Below the pieces are notes generated by a model, which saw only the letters and a list, made by a program, of their open reading frames with translations, was not told where the DNA came from and made no database searches. From an uncultured Lachnospiraceae bacterium (GTDB taxonomy: Bacteria > Bacillota > Clostridia > Lachnospirales > Lachnospiraceae), in the NCBI GenBank assembly GCA_947165025.1, contig CAMUYQ010000011.1, positions 1-64,000 of the forward strand: DNA of 64,000 nucleotides, written 5' to 3'. Positions 24,960-33,828 of this stretch are shown in pieces. A program made the translations under genes and the position numbers. Position 1 is the stretch's first letter. The number at the start of each line of letters is the position of its first letter.

Positions 24960-26387
24960 TTGAATTGCAATGGAGGAGCTCCCAGTATAGGTGTTATCAT
25001 TCCGGTTTATAATTCCGAGAGATGGTTAAGGACGTGTCTTGATAGTGTTGTTGGTCAAACAATCCCATTTACTGAGATTATTATAATTAATGATGGATCT
25101 ACGGATAAAAGTGGAATTATTGCAGAAGAGTATGTCACGCAATATGATTCTGTTGTATTAATTAACCAGAAAAATTCAGGCGCCGGAGCTGCAAGAAATG
25201 CCGGAATGGACATGATTCGTACGGATTTCTTTCTGTTTCTGGATTCTGATGATTATTTAGACTACAGAACCGTGGAAGTATTAAAAGGAATAGTGACGGA
25301 TATGCCTGTTGATGTGGTGTATTTTAACGGGAAGAGTTTTTTGGACGAGGGAGCTGACGAAAAACTATACAAGGATGATTGCAGACGACGTGATTCATTA
25401 ACTCAAAGTATCGTTACAGGCCGGGAGATGTTCGCTCAATCGTATCCGGACAGTTATTTCCCGTCACCGTGTTTTAATCTGGTAAAAAGAGAACATATAA
25501 ATCGTTGGGAAATCCGCTTCTACGAGGATAGGTTGTATTTTGAAGACAATTCGTTTGCATTTATTGTTATGGACAGAGCGGAAAGCGTAAAGTTTCTACC
25601 GGATATTCTGTATTTGAGAAGATACAGGGCGGGAAGCATAATGACTTCCACAATGTGCGTTAGAAAGTTGCAGGATCGAGCCAAAGAATACAGTATAATT
25701 TGCCGTTATATTGCGGACAATATGGAAATCTGTAAAAACATGGTGAGTGTTTTGTTCCTTCAAAATCTGATGTTGGAGGTCATTGATTACATACATGTTA
25801 ATTCCTATGAGGACGATTTCGGAAATGATAAAAGTGTTGAGTCTTTTCTTGAAGCATACAGATGCCTTTGCTCTTCAGTTGACCCTCACGAATGTATTAA
25901 TCGGGGGTTGTTTATTAAGGAAAAGAAGATTGTTCACGAGTTAAGTGAGTTGTTAAAGGACTATTCTGATGAATACCATCTTTTTGACGTGGATAGTAGT
26001 CATGCGATGGGCTTAATTGATGATTTTTACAGATTTGTTTTGCAAAGGTGTCGATTACACGATTCACAAAGGAAAGTTGGAATATACGGCGCGGGAAAGC
26101 ATACGGAAGGAATTCTAAGTCTTTATAATTTCTATTATGGAACGCCGAAAGCGGATATATATATTATCCAAACGGTTAAGGACAGGGATATTTTTATGGG
26201 ATATCCTGTTATCCCTGTTGATGAGGTTAAGGAATCTGAATTGGATCAGATTATCGTTTCAAGCTTCAAGTTTCACGATGAAATGAAGGCGACACTCGAA
26301 GAAAACGCAAATGATGCTGCAATTATTGATATTTACGATACTATTATCGCGGATGTATTTGCAGATCATCAGTTAGTGTTCAAATGA
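24960..26387 (+). CDS. GT2 glycosyltransferase with C-terminal Rossmann-like module
   Basis: A TTG start at 24960 follows a GGAGGA site nine bases upstream. Residues 8-130 are a GT-A family 2 domain (GVIIPVYNSERWLRTCLDSV, IIINDGSTDKSG, DxD in FLDSDDYLD). The middle contains FEDNSFAFIVMDRAE and a YLRRYRAGSIM segment, typical of the acceptor side. From about residue 370 the shared module starts with KVGIYGAGKHTEGILSLY and ends with IIVSSFKFHDEMKATLEE. It is soluble and cytoplasmic, with 28 bases or fewer to its neighbours. Donor and acceptor are unknown. Confidence 0.85.
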   Translation: MNCNGGAPSIGVIIPVYNSERWLRTCLDSVVGQTIPFTEIIIINDGSTDKSGIIAEEYVTQYDSVVLINQKNSGAGAARNAGMDMIRTDFFLFLDSDDYLDYRTVEVLKGIVTDMPVDVVYFNGKSFLDEGADEKLYKDDCRRRDSLTQSIVTGREMFAQSYPDSYFPSPCFNLVKREHINRWEIRFYEDRLYFEDNSFAFIVMDRAESVKFLPDILYLRRYRAGSIMTSTMCVRKLQDRAKEYSIICRYIADNMEICKNMVSVLFLQNLMLEVIDYIHVNSYEDDFGNDKSVESFLEAYRCLCSSVDPHECINRGLFIKEKKIVHELSELLKDYSDEYHLFDVDSSHAMGLIDDFYRFVLQRCRLHDSQRKVGIYGAGKHTEGILSLYNFYYGTPKADIYIIQTVKDRDIFMGYPVIPVDEVKESELDQIIVSSFKFHDEMKATLEENANDAAIIDIYDTIIADVFADHQLVFK

Positions 26388-26425
26388 AAAAAATTGAGGA
26401 CAGGATTTGATTGAAAGGAAACAGT

Positions 26426-27655
26426 ATGAAGATTACTGCACTTGTGAAGATTGCAAATGAATGTGAGATTATCGAGTCTTTTGTAAGGTATAATTTCAAT
26501 ATCGTAGATAGTATGACGATCATCAGTAGCTGTTGTGTAGATAACACGCTGAGGATTCTTAGAAAACTTATTAAGGAGGGTTTTGATATTGATCTTATAG
26601 AGGAGACTGAGATTGCATTTGAAGAGAGGTATATTGACAACAAGTATTTAAAGAGGATAGCTGATAAGAGCAATTCGGATATTGTCATTCCGCTTGACGC
26701 GGATGAGTTTATTGGCGGAGATGGTAATCCGAGAGAGATACTTGATAAACTAAGTCCAGACAGGGTTTATATTGTTAACTGGAAAAACTATGCGATCAGA
26801 GAGCAGGATGATTTTCATGAAGCTTTTATTCCTAAACGATTGATGTATGTGAAGAAGAACTATCCGGGGAATAGAGAAACTAAAGTTATTATTCCTACTG
26901 CCCTTATAAGGAGTAGCGAGATTGTAATGACCGCGGGAAGACACTCAGCCATAGGCAAACACGTTGCCACGGAAGAATTGCCTTCGATCAAAATATGTCA
27001 TTTCCCGGTTACAAGTAAGGAACAGTATAAGAGGATGGTATATGAAGAAAGAATTAAAGTAATAATAAGGCATACGCTGGGCAATAGTGATGGATATCAT
27101 AAGTTCAGACAACTTGAATTACTTCAAAGTGGGGCGGATTTTTATGATGTTGCAAATGATTACGGTCTTGGAATAGAGGAGGATGCAAAGCTTGAGCTGG
27201 AATACGATCCGCTCGATTTATCGTTTTGTAGCCCGGGAAGTCTTGAACTTAAGTATACTGATTTGATAGTGGTTGATGCGTTCGACGGGGTGTTCAAGAC
27301 AGGACAATTGATGGCTATAAAGTCCTATAATCTGGAACGTGATAAAGAGGATGATCTGGCAAAGAAAACAGTTCTGATATTTGGAACCGGGATTGGCGAA
27401 GACAAACTATTTAACGGCTGTCCGGAAAACATTGTAAACATTCGCGCTTACATAGATAATGATCCCGGAAAACAGTTGCGTATATACAAAAAAAGACTCG
27501 TTATACCTCCTGAATACATCCGATTTTTTAGGTATGATCAGATTATAATTTCAACAGGTAAGTTTTTTGATGAAATGTATAGTCAATTGATCGAATTGGG
27601 TGTTCCGGACGAAATGATTGGAACAGCGGGATATTTTTTTGATCTTATAGATTAG
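26426..27655 (+). CDS. Glycosyltransferase (Glyco_tranf_2_4-type) with C-terminal Rossmann-like module
   Basis: The ATG at 26426 has an AAAGGA site; a TTG at 26411 would be too close to it. The N-terminal 290 residues follow the GT2-related family that opens with KIANECEIIESFVRYNF in place of the usual PxYN, followed by SSCCVDNTLRIL and the metal site IPLDADEFIGG. KICHFPVTSKEQYKRM resembles the conserved His/Pro segment of this family. Residues about 312-409 are the shared module (TVLIFGTGIGEDKLF, AYIDNDPGKQLR, QIIISTGKFFDEMYSQL). It is likely a cytosolic sugar transferase. Confidence 0.8.
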   Translation: MKITALVKIANECEIIESFVRYNFNIVDSMTIISSCCVDNTLRILRKLIKEGFDIDLIEETEIAFEERYIDNKYLKRIADKSNSDIVIPLDADEFIGGDGNPREILDKLSPDRVYIVNWKNYAIREQDDFHEAFIPKRLMYVKKNYPGNRETKVIIPTALIRSSEIVMTAGRHSAIGKHVATEELPSIKICHFPVTSKEQYKRMVYEERIKVIIRHTLGNSDGYHKFRQLELLQSGADFYDVANDYGLGIEEDAKLELEYDPLDLSFCSPGSLELKYTDLIVVDAFDGVFKTGQLMAIKSYNLERDKEDDLAKKTVLIFGTGIGEDKLFNGCPENIVNIRAYIDNDPGKQLRIYKKRLVIPPEYIRFFRYDQIIISTGKFFDEMYSQLIELGVPDEMIGTAGYFFDLID

Positions 27656-27673
27656 GTAAAAATCAGCGGGGAA

Positions 27674-28726
27674 TTGAATGTGAATATTGCACTCGGGTTC
27701 AAACATGGTGAAATAAATGGTCCCACCGTTCATACAACGGATGTAAAGGGGACGGATTTTCCCTGTTGCTTTATTGATAAAGACAGCTATATTGTCAGCG
27801 CTCTTGTAAAGACAGGTCTGGATATTCATTTTGGGGATAATCTCTATAATCTTCAAATAGGGAAGTACACGTCGCTTGCTGAAGATATTCTGTTTATAAT
27901 TGATATGGATCATGATTATTCAGCTGTTTGCCAGGGGTGGCAGGTTAGTGAACTTAGAGGTAAGAGTTTTGATGGTGTTATCAGAAACACTGTCAAACAG
28001 CGAAAGGGGGAAGTATTAATCGGTAATGACTGCTGGATAGGTACAGGTGCCACTATCATGAATGGAGTGATTATACATGATGGTGCAGTGGTTGCTGCTA
28101 ATTCGGTGGTCACCAGGGATGTCCCTCCATACACAATTGTTGGAGGAAATCCCGCCAAAGTCATAAAGAAGAGATTTGCTGATGAGATTGTTGAAGAGCT
28201 TAAGTGGATCAGATGGTGGGATTGGGGAGAAAAAAGAATGTTATCCGCTGCAAGTGGGTTACTGAGTGATGCGGAAGTGTTTGTGAAAGAATACTATGAG
28301 GAATCCCGTAACCAGATAATACGCTTATCCGAAAGAAATCCCTTTTTCACCAGAATGAAAAAAGCAGAAAAGGTATTTGCATATATTGTGGATGACGAAT
28401 CACCTGTTCCATCATATCCTAGCATAATAAAGGAATTCTGCACAACGTTCTCGGAAACACACAATCAACTGGTACTATTTTTTCCTAATTACCTTAATGA
28501 TAAGAAATATTTGGTTGATAGAGTTGCTGATGCACTGGAAAGGTATGAAGATGCTGAATGCGACGTGAGCCTGGTATATGATGACAGGGCGATAATTGAG
28601 CCGGTAATAAAACATTGCGATAGTTATATAACAAGCCGTAGTATGATCAACGTTCGTGCGGTTGGTCTTGCTGAATTGTTTGGAAAAGAAATAGTATCGG
28701 GATTCAATTCACCGATTTGGGTATAA
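27674..28726 (+). CDS. CatB-type hexapeptide O-acetyltransferase with extra C-terminal domain
   Basis: Residues about 50-175 are a left-handed beta-helix acetyltransferase (LQIGKYTSLAEDILFIIDMD, VLIGNDCWIGTGATIMNGV, VVAANSVVTRDVPPYTIVGG, PAKVIKKRF) of the kind that transfers acetyl from acetyl-CoA to sugars or antibiotics. A basic helix with WIRWWDWGE follows. Residues about 225-350 form another domain (FAYIVDDESPVPSYPSII ... YITSRSMINVRAVGLAELFG) that I do not recognise. The start may be TTG 27674 or GTG 27680. It probably acetylates a sugar in this glycan pathway. Confidence 0.8.
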   Translation: MNVNIALGFKHGEINGPTVHTTDVKGTDFPCCFIDKDSYIVSALVKTGLDIHFGDNLYNLQIGKYTSLAEDILFIIDMDHDYSAVCQGWQVSELRGKSFDGVIRNTVKQRKGEVLIGNDCWIGTGATIMNGVIIHDGAVVAANSVVTRDVPPYTIVGGNPAKVIKKRFADEIVEELKWIRWWDWGEKRMLSAASGLLSDAEVFVKEYYEESRNQIIRLSERNPFFTRMKKAEKVFAYIVDDESPVPSYPSIIKEFCTTFSETHNQLVLFFPNYLNDKKYLVDRVADALERYEDAECDVSLVYDDRAIIEPVIKHCDSYITSRSMINVRAVGLAELFGKEIVSGFNSPIWV

Positions 28727-28733
28727 TTATAGA

Positions 28734-30161
28734 ATGAACAATAACAATCTTCTTAGTATATGCATATCAAGCTTTAATAAGAGTGAAAAATGTGTAGATC
28801 TGATCAACAAGTTGATCGGCCTGAATGATGACAGGTTGAATGTTGTTGTTTGTGATGACTGTTCTGATGCTGAAACATGGGATATGTTGCAGGGCATTAG
28901 TGACAGTCATTTTACTTTGCGTAGGAATTCGAGTAATTTAGGGGCTTGCCCGAATTGGTATGAAACAATAGATCATGGCGACGGTAAATACTGCCTTCAT
29001 ATACTTGACAGGGACTATATTGACACTGGAATGATCGTATCTCTGCTGGATTTCCTTGAGAACAATGAGGTGGGTGGCGGATATCTCGGCACATTCTTTT
29101 ATAATGAACGCCCCCAAAGAGTAAACGGTGAAATTGAGGTCTATAAGGGGGGACAGGATTCGGCATCAAAACTAGGAGGTTTACCATTTCACCCGACAGG
29201 ATTTTTTGTAAAGAAGGATGAATGGAAAAAGGGAGATTTCAGAAAATTCTTCTATGACGAGAAAAAATATGGCATTTATCCGCACTCATATGTGATGTGC
29301 TTTATAGCTATGAATTCGGATGTTGCACTTCTTTCAGGACCATTCCATAAATGCGTTTTTTCAAATGAAGGAAGATCGGAGTTTTATACCGGAAAGAAGA
29401 TGGAATTATGGTGGGATCCTCCGGTTGTGATGAATACGAGCAGGAAGATGGTAACAGAACTTGCGGGTATATTTGATAATCAGGATTACCGTAACAACTT
29501 CATCTTGAACTGTTTTAAGCATGGCCTCGTAAGAGCAACTATCAGGAACAGGCAGGAGACTATGGATGCCGGCCAGATGACTCATTATGGACAAAAGCCT
29601 CGTGCGCTGTCGAAACACAGACTCCTTTGGATCAATTTCTGGTTTACGGTTAAGTACTATTTGTTTCAGAGAAGAAGATCAATTGGCGGTATATCGAATC
29701 TTGGTAATATCCTGAACATTTCAGGAAGCAATCGAAAAGCAATAATAAAACTGGCCGGAACATCAAAGACAAACAAAACTGTTTTGGAGGATGATTTTCG
29801 AAAGAGTCAGGAGTTCTATTCAGTTATGTATAAATGGCTGAAGCTTAAGAACAATGGATACAGTATAAAAGATTATTTCGAAAAGCATGGATTCCGAAGA
29901 GTGGCAATATATGGTATGCGTGAATTGGGAGAACTCTTGTATGATGAACTGCAAGGTGTTGAATGCATCCGGGTTGAATGTTGCATAGACAGAGATATGG
30001 AAGGCGCGTACAAAGGAACGCCGATCGTTAGGCCTGATGAGAAATACGACGCGGATGTTATTGTTGTGACTGCCGTTCATTATTATTGCGGGATTGAGTC
30101 TGATCTCCGTAAAAGAGTTGATTGCAAGGTTGTATCGATCGAAGACGTTCTGTACGGTTAA
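28734..30161 (+). CDS. GT2-like glycosyltransferase with C-terminal Rossmann-like module
   Basis: The 475-residue protein starts seven bases after the upstream stop. The N-terminal domain is GT-A-like: LLSICISSFNKSEKCVDLIN, VVVCDDCSDAETW, and LDRDYIDTG in place of a plain DxD (DRD). The middle (FHPTGFFVKKDEWKKGDF, a long basic segment near 285-310) is the acceptor side. Residues about 388-475 are the shared module (VAIYGMRELGELLYDELQ, CCIDRDMEGAYKG, DVIVVTAVHYYCGIESDL, VVSIEDVLYG), closely similar to the stand-alone module at 23312-23809. It is cytoplasmic, with unknown donor. Confidence 0.8.
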   Translation: MNNNNLLSICISSFNKSEKCVDLINKLIGLNDDRLNVVVCDDCSDAETWDMLQGISDSHFTLRRNSSNLGACPNWYETIDHGDGKYCLHILDRDYIDTGMIVSLLDFLENNEVGGGYLGTFFYNERPQRVNGEIEVYKGGQDSASKLGGLPFHPTGFFVKKDEWKKGDFRKFFYDEKKYGIYPHSYVMCFIAMNSDVALLSGPFHKCVFSNEGRSEFYTGKKMELWWDPPVVMNTSRKMVTELAGIFDNQDYRNNFILNCFKHGLVRATIRNRQETMDAGQMTHYGQKPRALSKHRLLWINFWFTVKYYLFQRRRSIGGISNLGNILNISGSNRKAIIKLAGTSKTNKTVLEDDFRKSQEFYSVMYKWLKLKNNGYSIKDYFEKHGFRRVAIYGMRELGELLYDELQGVECIRVECCIDRDMEGAYKGTPIVRPDEKYDADVIVVTAVHYYCGIESDLRKRVDCKVVSIEDVLYG

Positions 30162-30190
30162 ACTATGTGCAAATGAAGGACGGGGAAAAA

Positions 30191-31426
30191 ATGGGATCTA
30201 AAGTATCGATAATAATGCCCGTATATAATGCGGAGGAATATCTTAATGAGTCTGTCGGGGATATCCTTGCGCAGACGTATGTGGATTTTGAACTAATCTG
30301 TGTCTATGATGACGGTACCACTGACGGAAGCGTAGAAATGTTGAACGAAATGGCAGTTCGGGATGACAGAATCCGCTTGGTATATAACGACGTCAGAGGA
30401 AGCAATGAATGCAGAAATAGGGGAATAAGTGAAGCTGTCGGAAAATATCTGCTGTTCCTTGACGCGGACGACCGGTTTGAACCGGATCTTCTTAAACTCA
30501 TTTGTGATCTTGCTGAGGAGCAGAAACTTGAAGTTACAGCTTTTGATGCAGATCTATTCAGTCATAAAACCGGAGTACATAAGAGTGCTCCAAGGCTGAT
30601 CAAAAGCGAAGAGGATCCGAGCCCAGAGAATCCATTTGACGTATTGAATACAACCGTATGGAATAAACTCTTTTTAAGCAGTTTTATCAAGCAAAACGAA
30701 ATCAGATTCCGGACAGAATACAACAGTCCGACATCCTATTTTGTGTTCATGGCGCTCGCATATGCGAAGAAGATTGGGGTTGTCCGAAGAATCCTGCTTC
30801 ATTACAGGATTGAAAATCCAGGAAGCACTCTGGCTAATATCGATAAATACCCGCTCGAAGCCTACGATGAGATGCTGGGGATGATGGAACGGTTAAAAAA
30901 TGATGGCAGGTTTGAAGAGAAGAAAGAGATTTTCCTAAGTTTTGCAAATGAATTTGGTACCGACCGGCTCAAGAAGATGCAGACCGCTGGAGGCTATAGG
31001 AAGTTATACGATGCTTTGAGGGATGCCGGATTAATGGATCTGCCGGAAGATGCTGAAACACACTTGTTCAACGACAGAAAGAGAATGACTGAACTGGGGC
31101 TTCTCACAAGCGACAGTTGGGTATTCCCGATACCGCGTTCAAACGATCGTAAAAGTATCGTGATCTACGGTGGCGGAAATGTAGGTCAGGACTATTTCAT
31201 CCAGGTAAAAAGACGAGATGATATTGAACTGAAGGGTTGGGTAGACCGTAGTTTCGAAAAGATCGGATTTCCGCTTCAAGCACCGCAGACTATTCTGGAA
31301 GTGGATTATGATTTTGTGGTTGTAGCAGTTTCGCACGACAAAATGGCGTCAGCAATTAAACGTGATCTTATAAAATTGGGTGTCCCGGAGAAGAAGATAT
31401 TTTGGAAGAGACCGGAAAGGATATAG
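30191..31426 (+). CDS. GT2 glycosyltransferase with C-terminal Rossmann-like module
   Basis: The ATG at 30191 (MGSKVSIIMPVYNAEEYL) lies after AAGGA and GGGG ribosome-site candidates; ATG 30173 is less likely. Residues 1-110 hold the GT-A domain with VYDDGTTDGSVEML and the DxD in FLDADDRFEPD. Residues about 110-310 include NTTVWNKLFLSSFIK and a helical region. Residues about 320-411 are the shared module (SIVIYGGGNVGQDYFIQVK, GWVDRSFEKIG, FVVVAVSHDKMASAIKRDL). The next gene begins at the base after its stop, and that gene opens with its own module copy. Confidence 0.86.
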   Translation: MGSKVSIIMPVYNAEEYLNESVGDILAQTYVDFELICVYDDGTTDGSVEMLNEMAVRDDRIRLVYNDVRGSNECRNRGISEAVGKYLLFLDADDRFEPDLLKLICDLAEEQKLEVTAFDADLFSHKTGVHKSAPRLIKSEEDPSPENPFDVLNTTVWNKLFLSSFIKQNEIRFRTEYNSPTSYFVFMALAYAKKIGVVRRILLHYRIENPGSTLANIDKYPLEAYDEMLGMMERLKNDGRFEEKKEIFLSFANEFGTDRLKKMQTAGGYRKLYDALRDAGLMDLPEDAETHLFNDRKRMTELGLLTSDSWVFPIPRSNDRKSIVIYGGGNVGQDYFIQVKRRDDIELKGWVDRSFEKIGFPLQAPQTILEVDYDFVVVAVSHDKMASAIKRDLIKLGVPEKKIFWKRPERI

Positions 31427-32302
31427 ATGCGTTACATTTTCCCTTTTAAAGAAATTCCTGCCGACAGTCGTATCGTTATCTATGGTGCGACACAGACGGG
31501 GTATGATTTTTACAGACAGGTGAAGTCTACGGATTATTGCGATATCGTGGCATGGCTCGATCGACAGTATGAATGGTGGCGTGAGATGAATCTGCCTGTT
31601 GATCCACCTGAAAGTATTAAGGGCAAGGAATTTGATATCGTTGTCCTGACTGCAGAAACCGAGCGGGTTGCTAAGTCGATGCGAAGCGATCTTGCCGGAT
31701 ATGGTGTTCCTGAGGAGAAAACTTTCTGGAAGGATGACTACGCAATACATGAGAATATTGTCAGCGGATACGATTCGGAACGTGTAAAGCGAGAGGCTGG
31801 TGATGCCATAGAGGAGTCACCGTTTAAATACCTGAATGAGAATACGCTTGATATAGTTGTCAGGGTTATGTATGCCCGGGATCTTCTGGATGGATCGGAT
31901 ATAGAAAAGCACATGGATATGTACAAAAGGCTCATGATGAACCAGATGAACGGTAAAGAGCCCACGGAAGACATGGTGCCGGCTTATTTTACCGAGTACA
32001 GTATGAAGAGAGGCTGGAAGGCTTTTGATACGAGCTTTCGTGAACTTATTGAATCTGTTAAGAAAAATGGATTCGCAAGGGAATACTTCATACCCGTTGA
32101 CAGTGATGGAAGCCTGTTAAATGGAAGACATCGGCTTGCGGTTGCGGTTGCTCTTAATATCCCGGTCTGGACAAGAAAGTATCTGTATTCCGGATTTCAT
32201 CGCAGATATGATGTTGAGTGGCTGTCAGAACTCGGGTTCTCGGATGATGAGATTAAAGAGATAGTGGAAGAGTACCATCGGTTGAAGGAGAGTACGAAGT
32301 GA
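31427..32302 (+). CDS. Rossmann-like module fused to a ParB/sulfiredoxin-like domain
   Basis: The 291-residue protein opens with the shared module (SRIVIYGATQTGYDFYRQVK, WLDRQYEWW, FDIVVLTAETERVAKSMRSD; residues about 6-110), which is most like the tail of the protein encoded just before it. The C-terminal half (about 125-291) carries FIPVDSDGSLLNGRHRLAVA (about 222-241), the (D)GxxLxxGxHRLxA pattern of ParB N-terminal and sulfiredoxin-type folds, followed by WTRKYLYSGFHRRYD. ParB-like domains bind nucleotides and some act as NTPases, kinases or nucleases. No helix-turn-helix is seen. Its role in glycan synthesis is unexplained. Confidence 0.72.
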   Translation: MRYIFPFKEIPADSRIVIYGATQTGYDFYRQVKSTDYCDIVAWLDRQYEWWREMNLPVDPPESIKGKEFDIVVLTAETERVAKSMRSDLAGYGVPEEKTFWKDDYAIHENIVSGYDSERVKREAGDAIEESPFKYLNENTLDIVVRVMYARDLLDGSDIEKHMDMYKRLMMNQMNGKEPTEDMVPAYFTEYSMKRGWKAFDTSFRELIESVKKNGFAREYFIPVDSDGSLLNGRHRLAVAVALNIPVWTRKYLYSGFHRRYDVEWLSELGFSDDEIKEIVEEYHRLKESTK

Positions 32303-33582
32303 GGGCGGAAGGGGTCAAGGTTTCGATCATAATGCCGTCGCTTAATGTTGCGGGGTATATAGATGAGGCGATAGCAAGCGTAAGAAAGCAGACACTTGAA
32401 GACATTGAGACCATATGTGTCGATGCGGGATCAACTGACGGAACGCGTGAGATAATAGCAAAGCATGCGTCTGAAGATTCGCGCGTCAAGGTCATAGACA
32501 GCCCGGTAAAGAGCTACGGTTATCAGGTGAATGCAGGAATCGATGCGGCGCGCGGAGAGTACATAGCCATACTTGAGACGGATGATTATGTTGATCCGGA
32601 AATGTACGGAAGTCTGTATGATGCGGCTTCTTCCGGAAAGCACGATTATGTGAAGTGCGATTACGATGCGTACTTTATGGATGATAACGGTGAAAGAGAC
32701 TTTTCGCGAAGGCATGTCGGAAGATCAGAAGATCTGTATCATGACACGTTTATACCGAAAGAGTATCCGGATATTGCATTTGATGACTGGTATCTCTGGA
32801 ATGGGATATACAGTGCGGATTTTCTGCGATCTAATAACATAAGGTTTTCTGAGACTCCGGGAGCGGCATTTCAGGATATAGGATTTCTTCACAGGACTAC
32901 ATCTAAGGCAAGGTCTGTCCGGTATATTGACAGATCGCTGTATAGATACTGTGTTAGCCGACCTGAAGCTTCGTCGAATTCTGACAGAACTATCTCATAC
33001 ATCAGGCAGGAATATGGATCGCTTTTTGAGGAGACCGGTGATGCTGAGTATGGCCTCCTTTACAGACGACTTGCAAAATCACTTGTCAGAGCCTGCATGA
33101 ACAGCAGCGATGAGTATCTGGCAAGCGATGATGCAAAAGAAATGCTTGGATGGCTCAGGCTGCGCCTTATTGAAGGAGTAGAGTGTGGATATATTACGGT
33201 GGATATGCTGCCGTCGGGAATGAGAGAGACGTACGCTCATCTGATACCTGAGAATGATCTTCTTGAGTATCGTAAACGTAGGGCGGATGATTTTTGCACT
33301 TTTCTCGGTAAAGGGCATCCTATTGTAATATTCGGTTGCGGAATCTACGGACGAGAAGCGCATGAGTATATCAGGCAGCTGGGATTGGACGCTTCGTGTT
33401 TCATGGATAATTCACATGCACTGTGGGATAAGTCTGTTGGAGGACTAACGGTCAGGAAGCCTCAAATGCTCCCGGAGATGCCGGGCGACACCAGATATAT
33501 CGTTGCAAACGAGAATCATGCGAATGAGATAGCGGCGCAGATCGGGGAATTTGTTGCTGATGACAGGATAATGATATTCTAA
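32299..33582 (+). CDS. GT2 glycosyltransferase with C-terminal Rossmann-like module
   Basis: The GTG start overlaps the upstream stop as GTGA, with AAGGAGAG eight to ten bases before it. Residues 5-115 are a GT-A domain (VSIIMPSLNVAGYIDEAI, CVDAGSTDGTREII, and ETDDYVDPE as the DxD region). The middle includes DWYLWNGIYSADFLRSN and FQDIGFLHRTTSKARS. Residues about 338-427 are the shared module (PIVIFGCGIYGREAHEYIR, CFMDNSHALWDKSVGG). It is the last of the uninterrupted string that starts at 17999; a promoter and small ORF follow. Confidence 0.86.
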   Translation: MRAEGVKVSIIMPSLNVAGYIDEAIASVRKQTLEDIETICVDAGSTDGTREIIAKHASEDSRVKVIDSPVKSYGYQVNAGIDAARGEYIAILETDDYVDPEMYGSLYDAASSGKHDYVKCDYDAYFMDDNGERDFSRRHVGRSEDLYHDTFIPKEYPDIAFDDWYLWNGIYSADFLRSNNIRFSETPGAAFQDIGFLHRTTSKARSVRYIDRSLYRYCVSRPEASSNSDRTISYIRQEYGSLFEETGDAEYGLLYRRLAKSLVRACMNSSDEYLASDDAKEMLGWLRLRLIEGVECGYITVDMLPSGMRETYAHLIPENDLLEYRKRRADDFCTFLGKGHPIVIFGCGIYGREAHEYIRQLGLDASCFMDNSHALWDKSVGGLTVRKPQMLPEMPGDTRYIVANENHANEIAAQIGEFVADDRIMIF

Positions 33583-33610
33583 TACTATTAGCAAGTAGTA
33601 CTTTGACAAT

Positions 33611-33639
33611 TTCATACTTTACATCGCTTGTAATATAAT
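33611..33639 (+). promoter_or_regulatory. Candidate internal promoter
   Basis: TTCATA (33611-33616), 17 bases and TATAAT (33634-33639) lie in the gap after the main glycosyltransferase string. Transcription from here would cross the 37-aa ORF and the hairpin before the DUF4422 gene. Confidence 0.5.
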
Positions 33640-33677
33640 GTCAGTTGACTAAGGCTATAGCTCATGATATATAGTAT

Positions 33678-33791
33678 ATGAATATTAATCCTGACGAGCC
33701 GGAAAAGGTACCCGGCGCTCCGGTAACGGAACCTGATATGGTGGATGATCTGCCGCCCACCCGGGATGATATTCAAAAACTCCTGATGTAA
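33678..33791 (+). CDS. Possible 37-aa acidic peptide (leader or small protein)
   Basis: A frame of 37 codons runs from the ATG at 33678. The product starts MNINPDEPEKVPGAPVTEPD and ends TRDDIQKLLM. It is very acidic and Pro-rich with a C-terminal amphipathic helix, and codon use looks coding-like. There is no ribosome site, so it would need initiation close to the 5' end of the transcript. The last codons lie in the left arm of a long hairpin. It could be a regulatory leader peptide or an independent small protein. Confidence 0.4.
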   Translation: MNINPDEPEKVPGAPVTEPDMVDDLPPTRDDIQKLLM

Positions 33792-33826
33792 AGTATGATC
33801 ATTCATGTTTTATGTCAGGAGTTTTT
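33775..33826 (+). terminator. Attenuator-like hairpin covering the ribosome site of the next gene
   Basis: AAAAACTCCTGA (33775-33786) pairs perfectly with TCAGGAGTTTTT (33815-33826) around a 28-base loop. The right arm contains the AGGAG site (33817-33821) of the gene starting at 33829 and ends in five T residues. It could act as a terminator or by hiding the ribosome site, and the left arm overlaps the last codons of the 37-aa ORF, so its translation could open the hairpin. Confidence 0.6.
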
Positions 33827-33828
33827 GT

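Noticed and set aside
24960..33582. Recombination between glycosyltransferase genes as the source of the shared module
   Set aside because: The module copies are too divergent from each other in sequence to be recent gene-conversion products; similarity is at motif level, except for the 23312 and 28734 pair.
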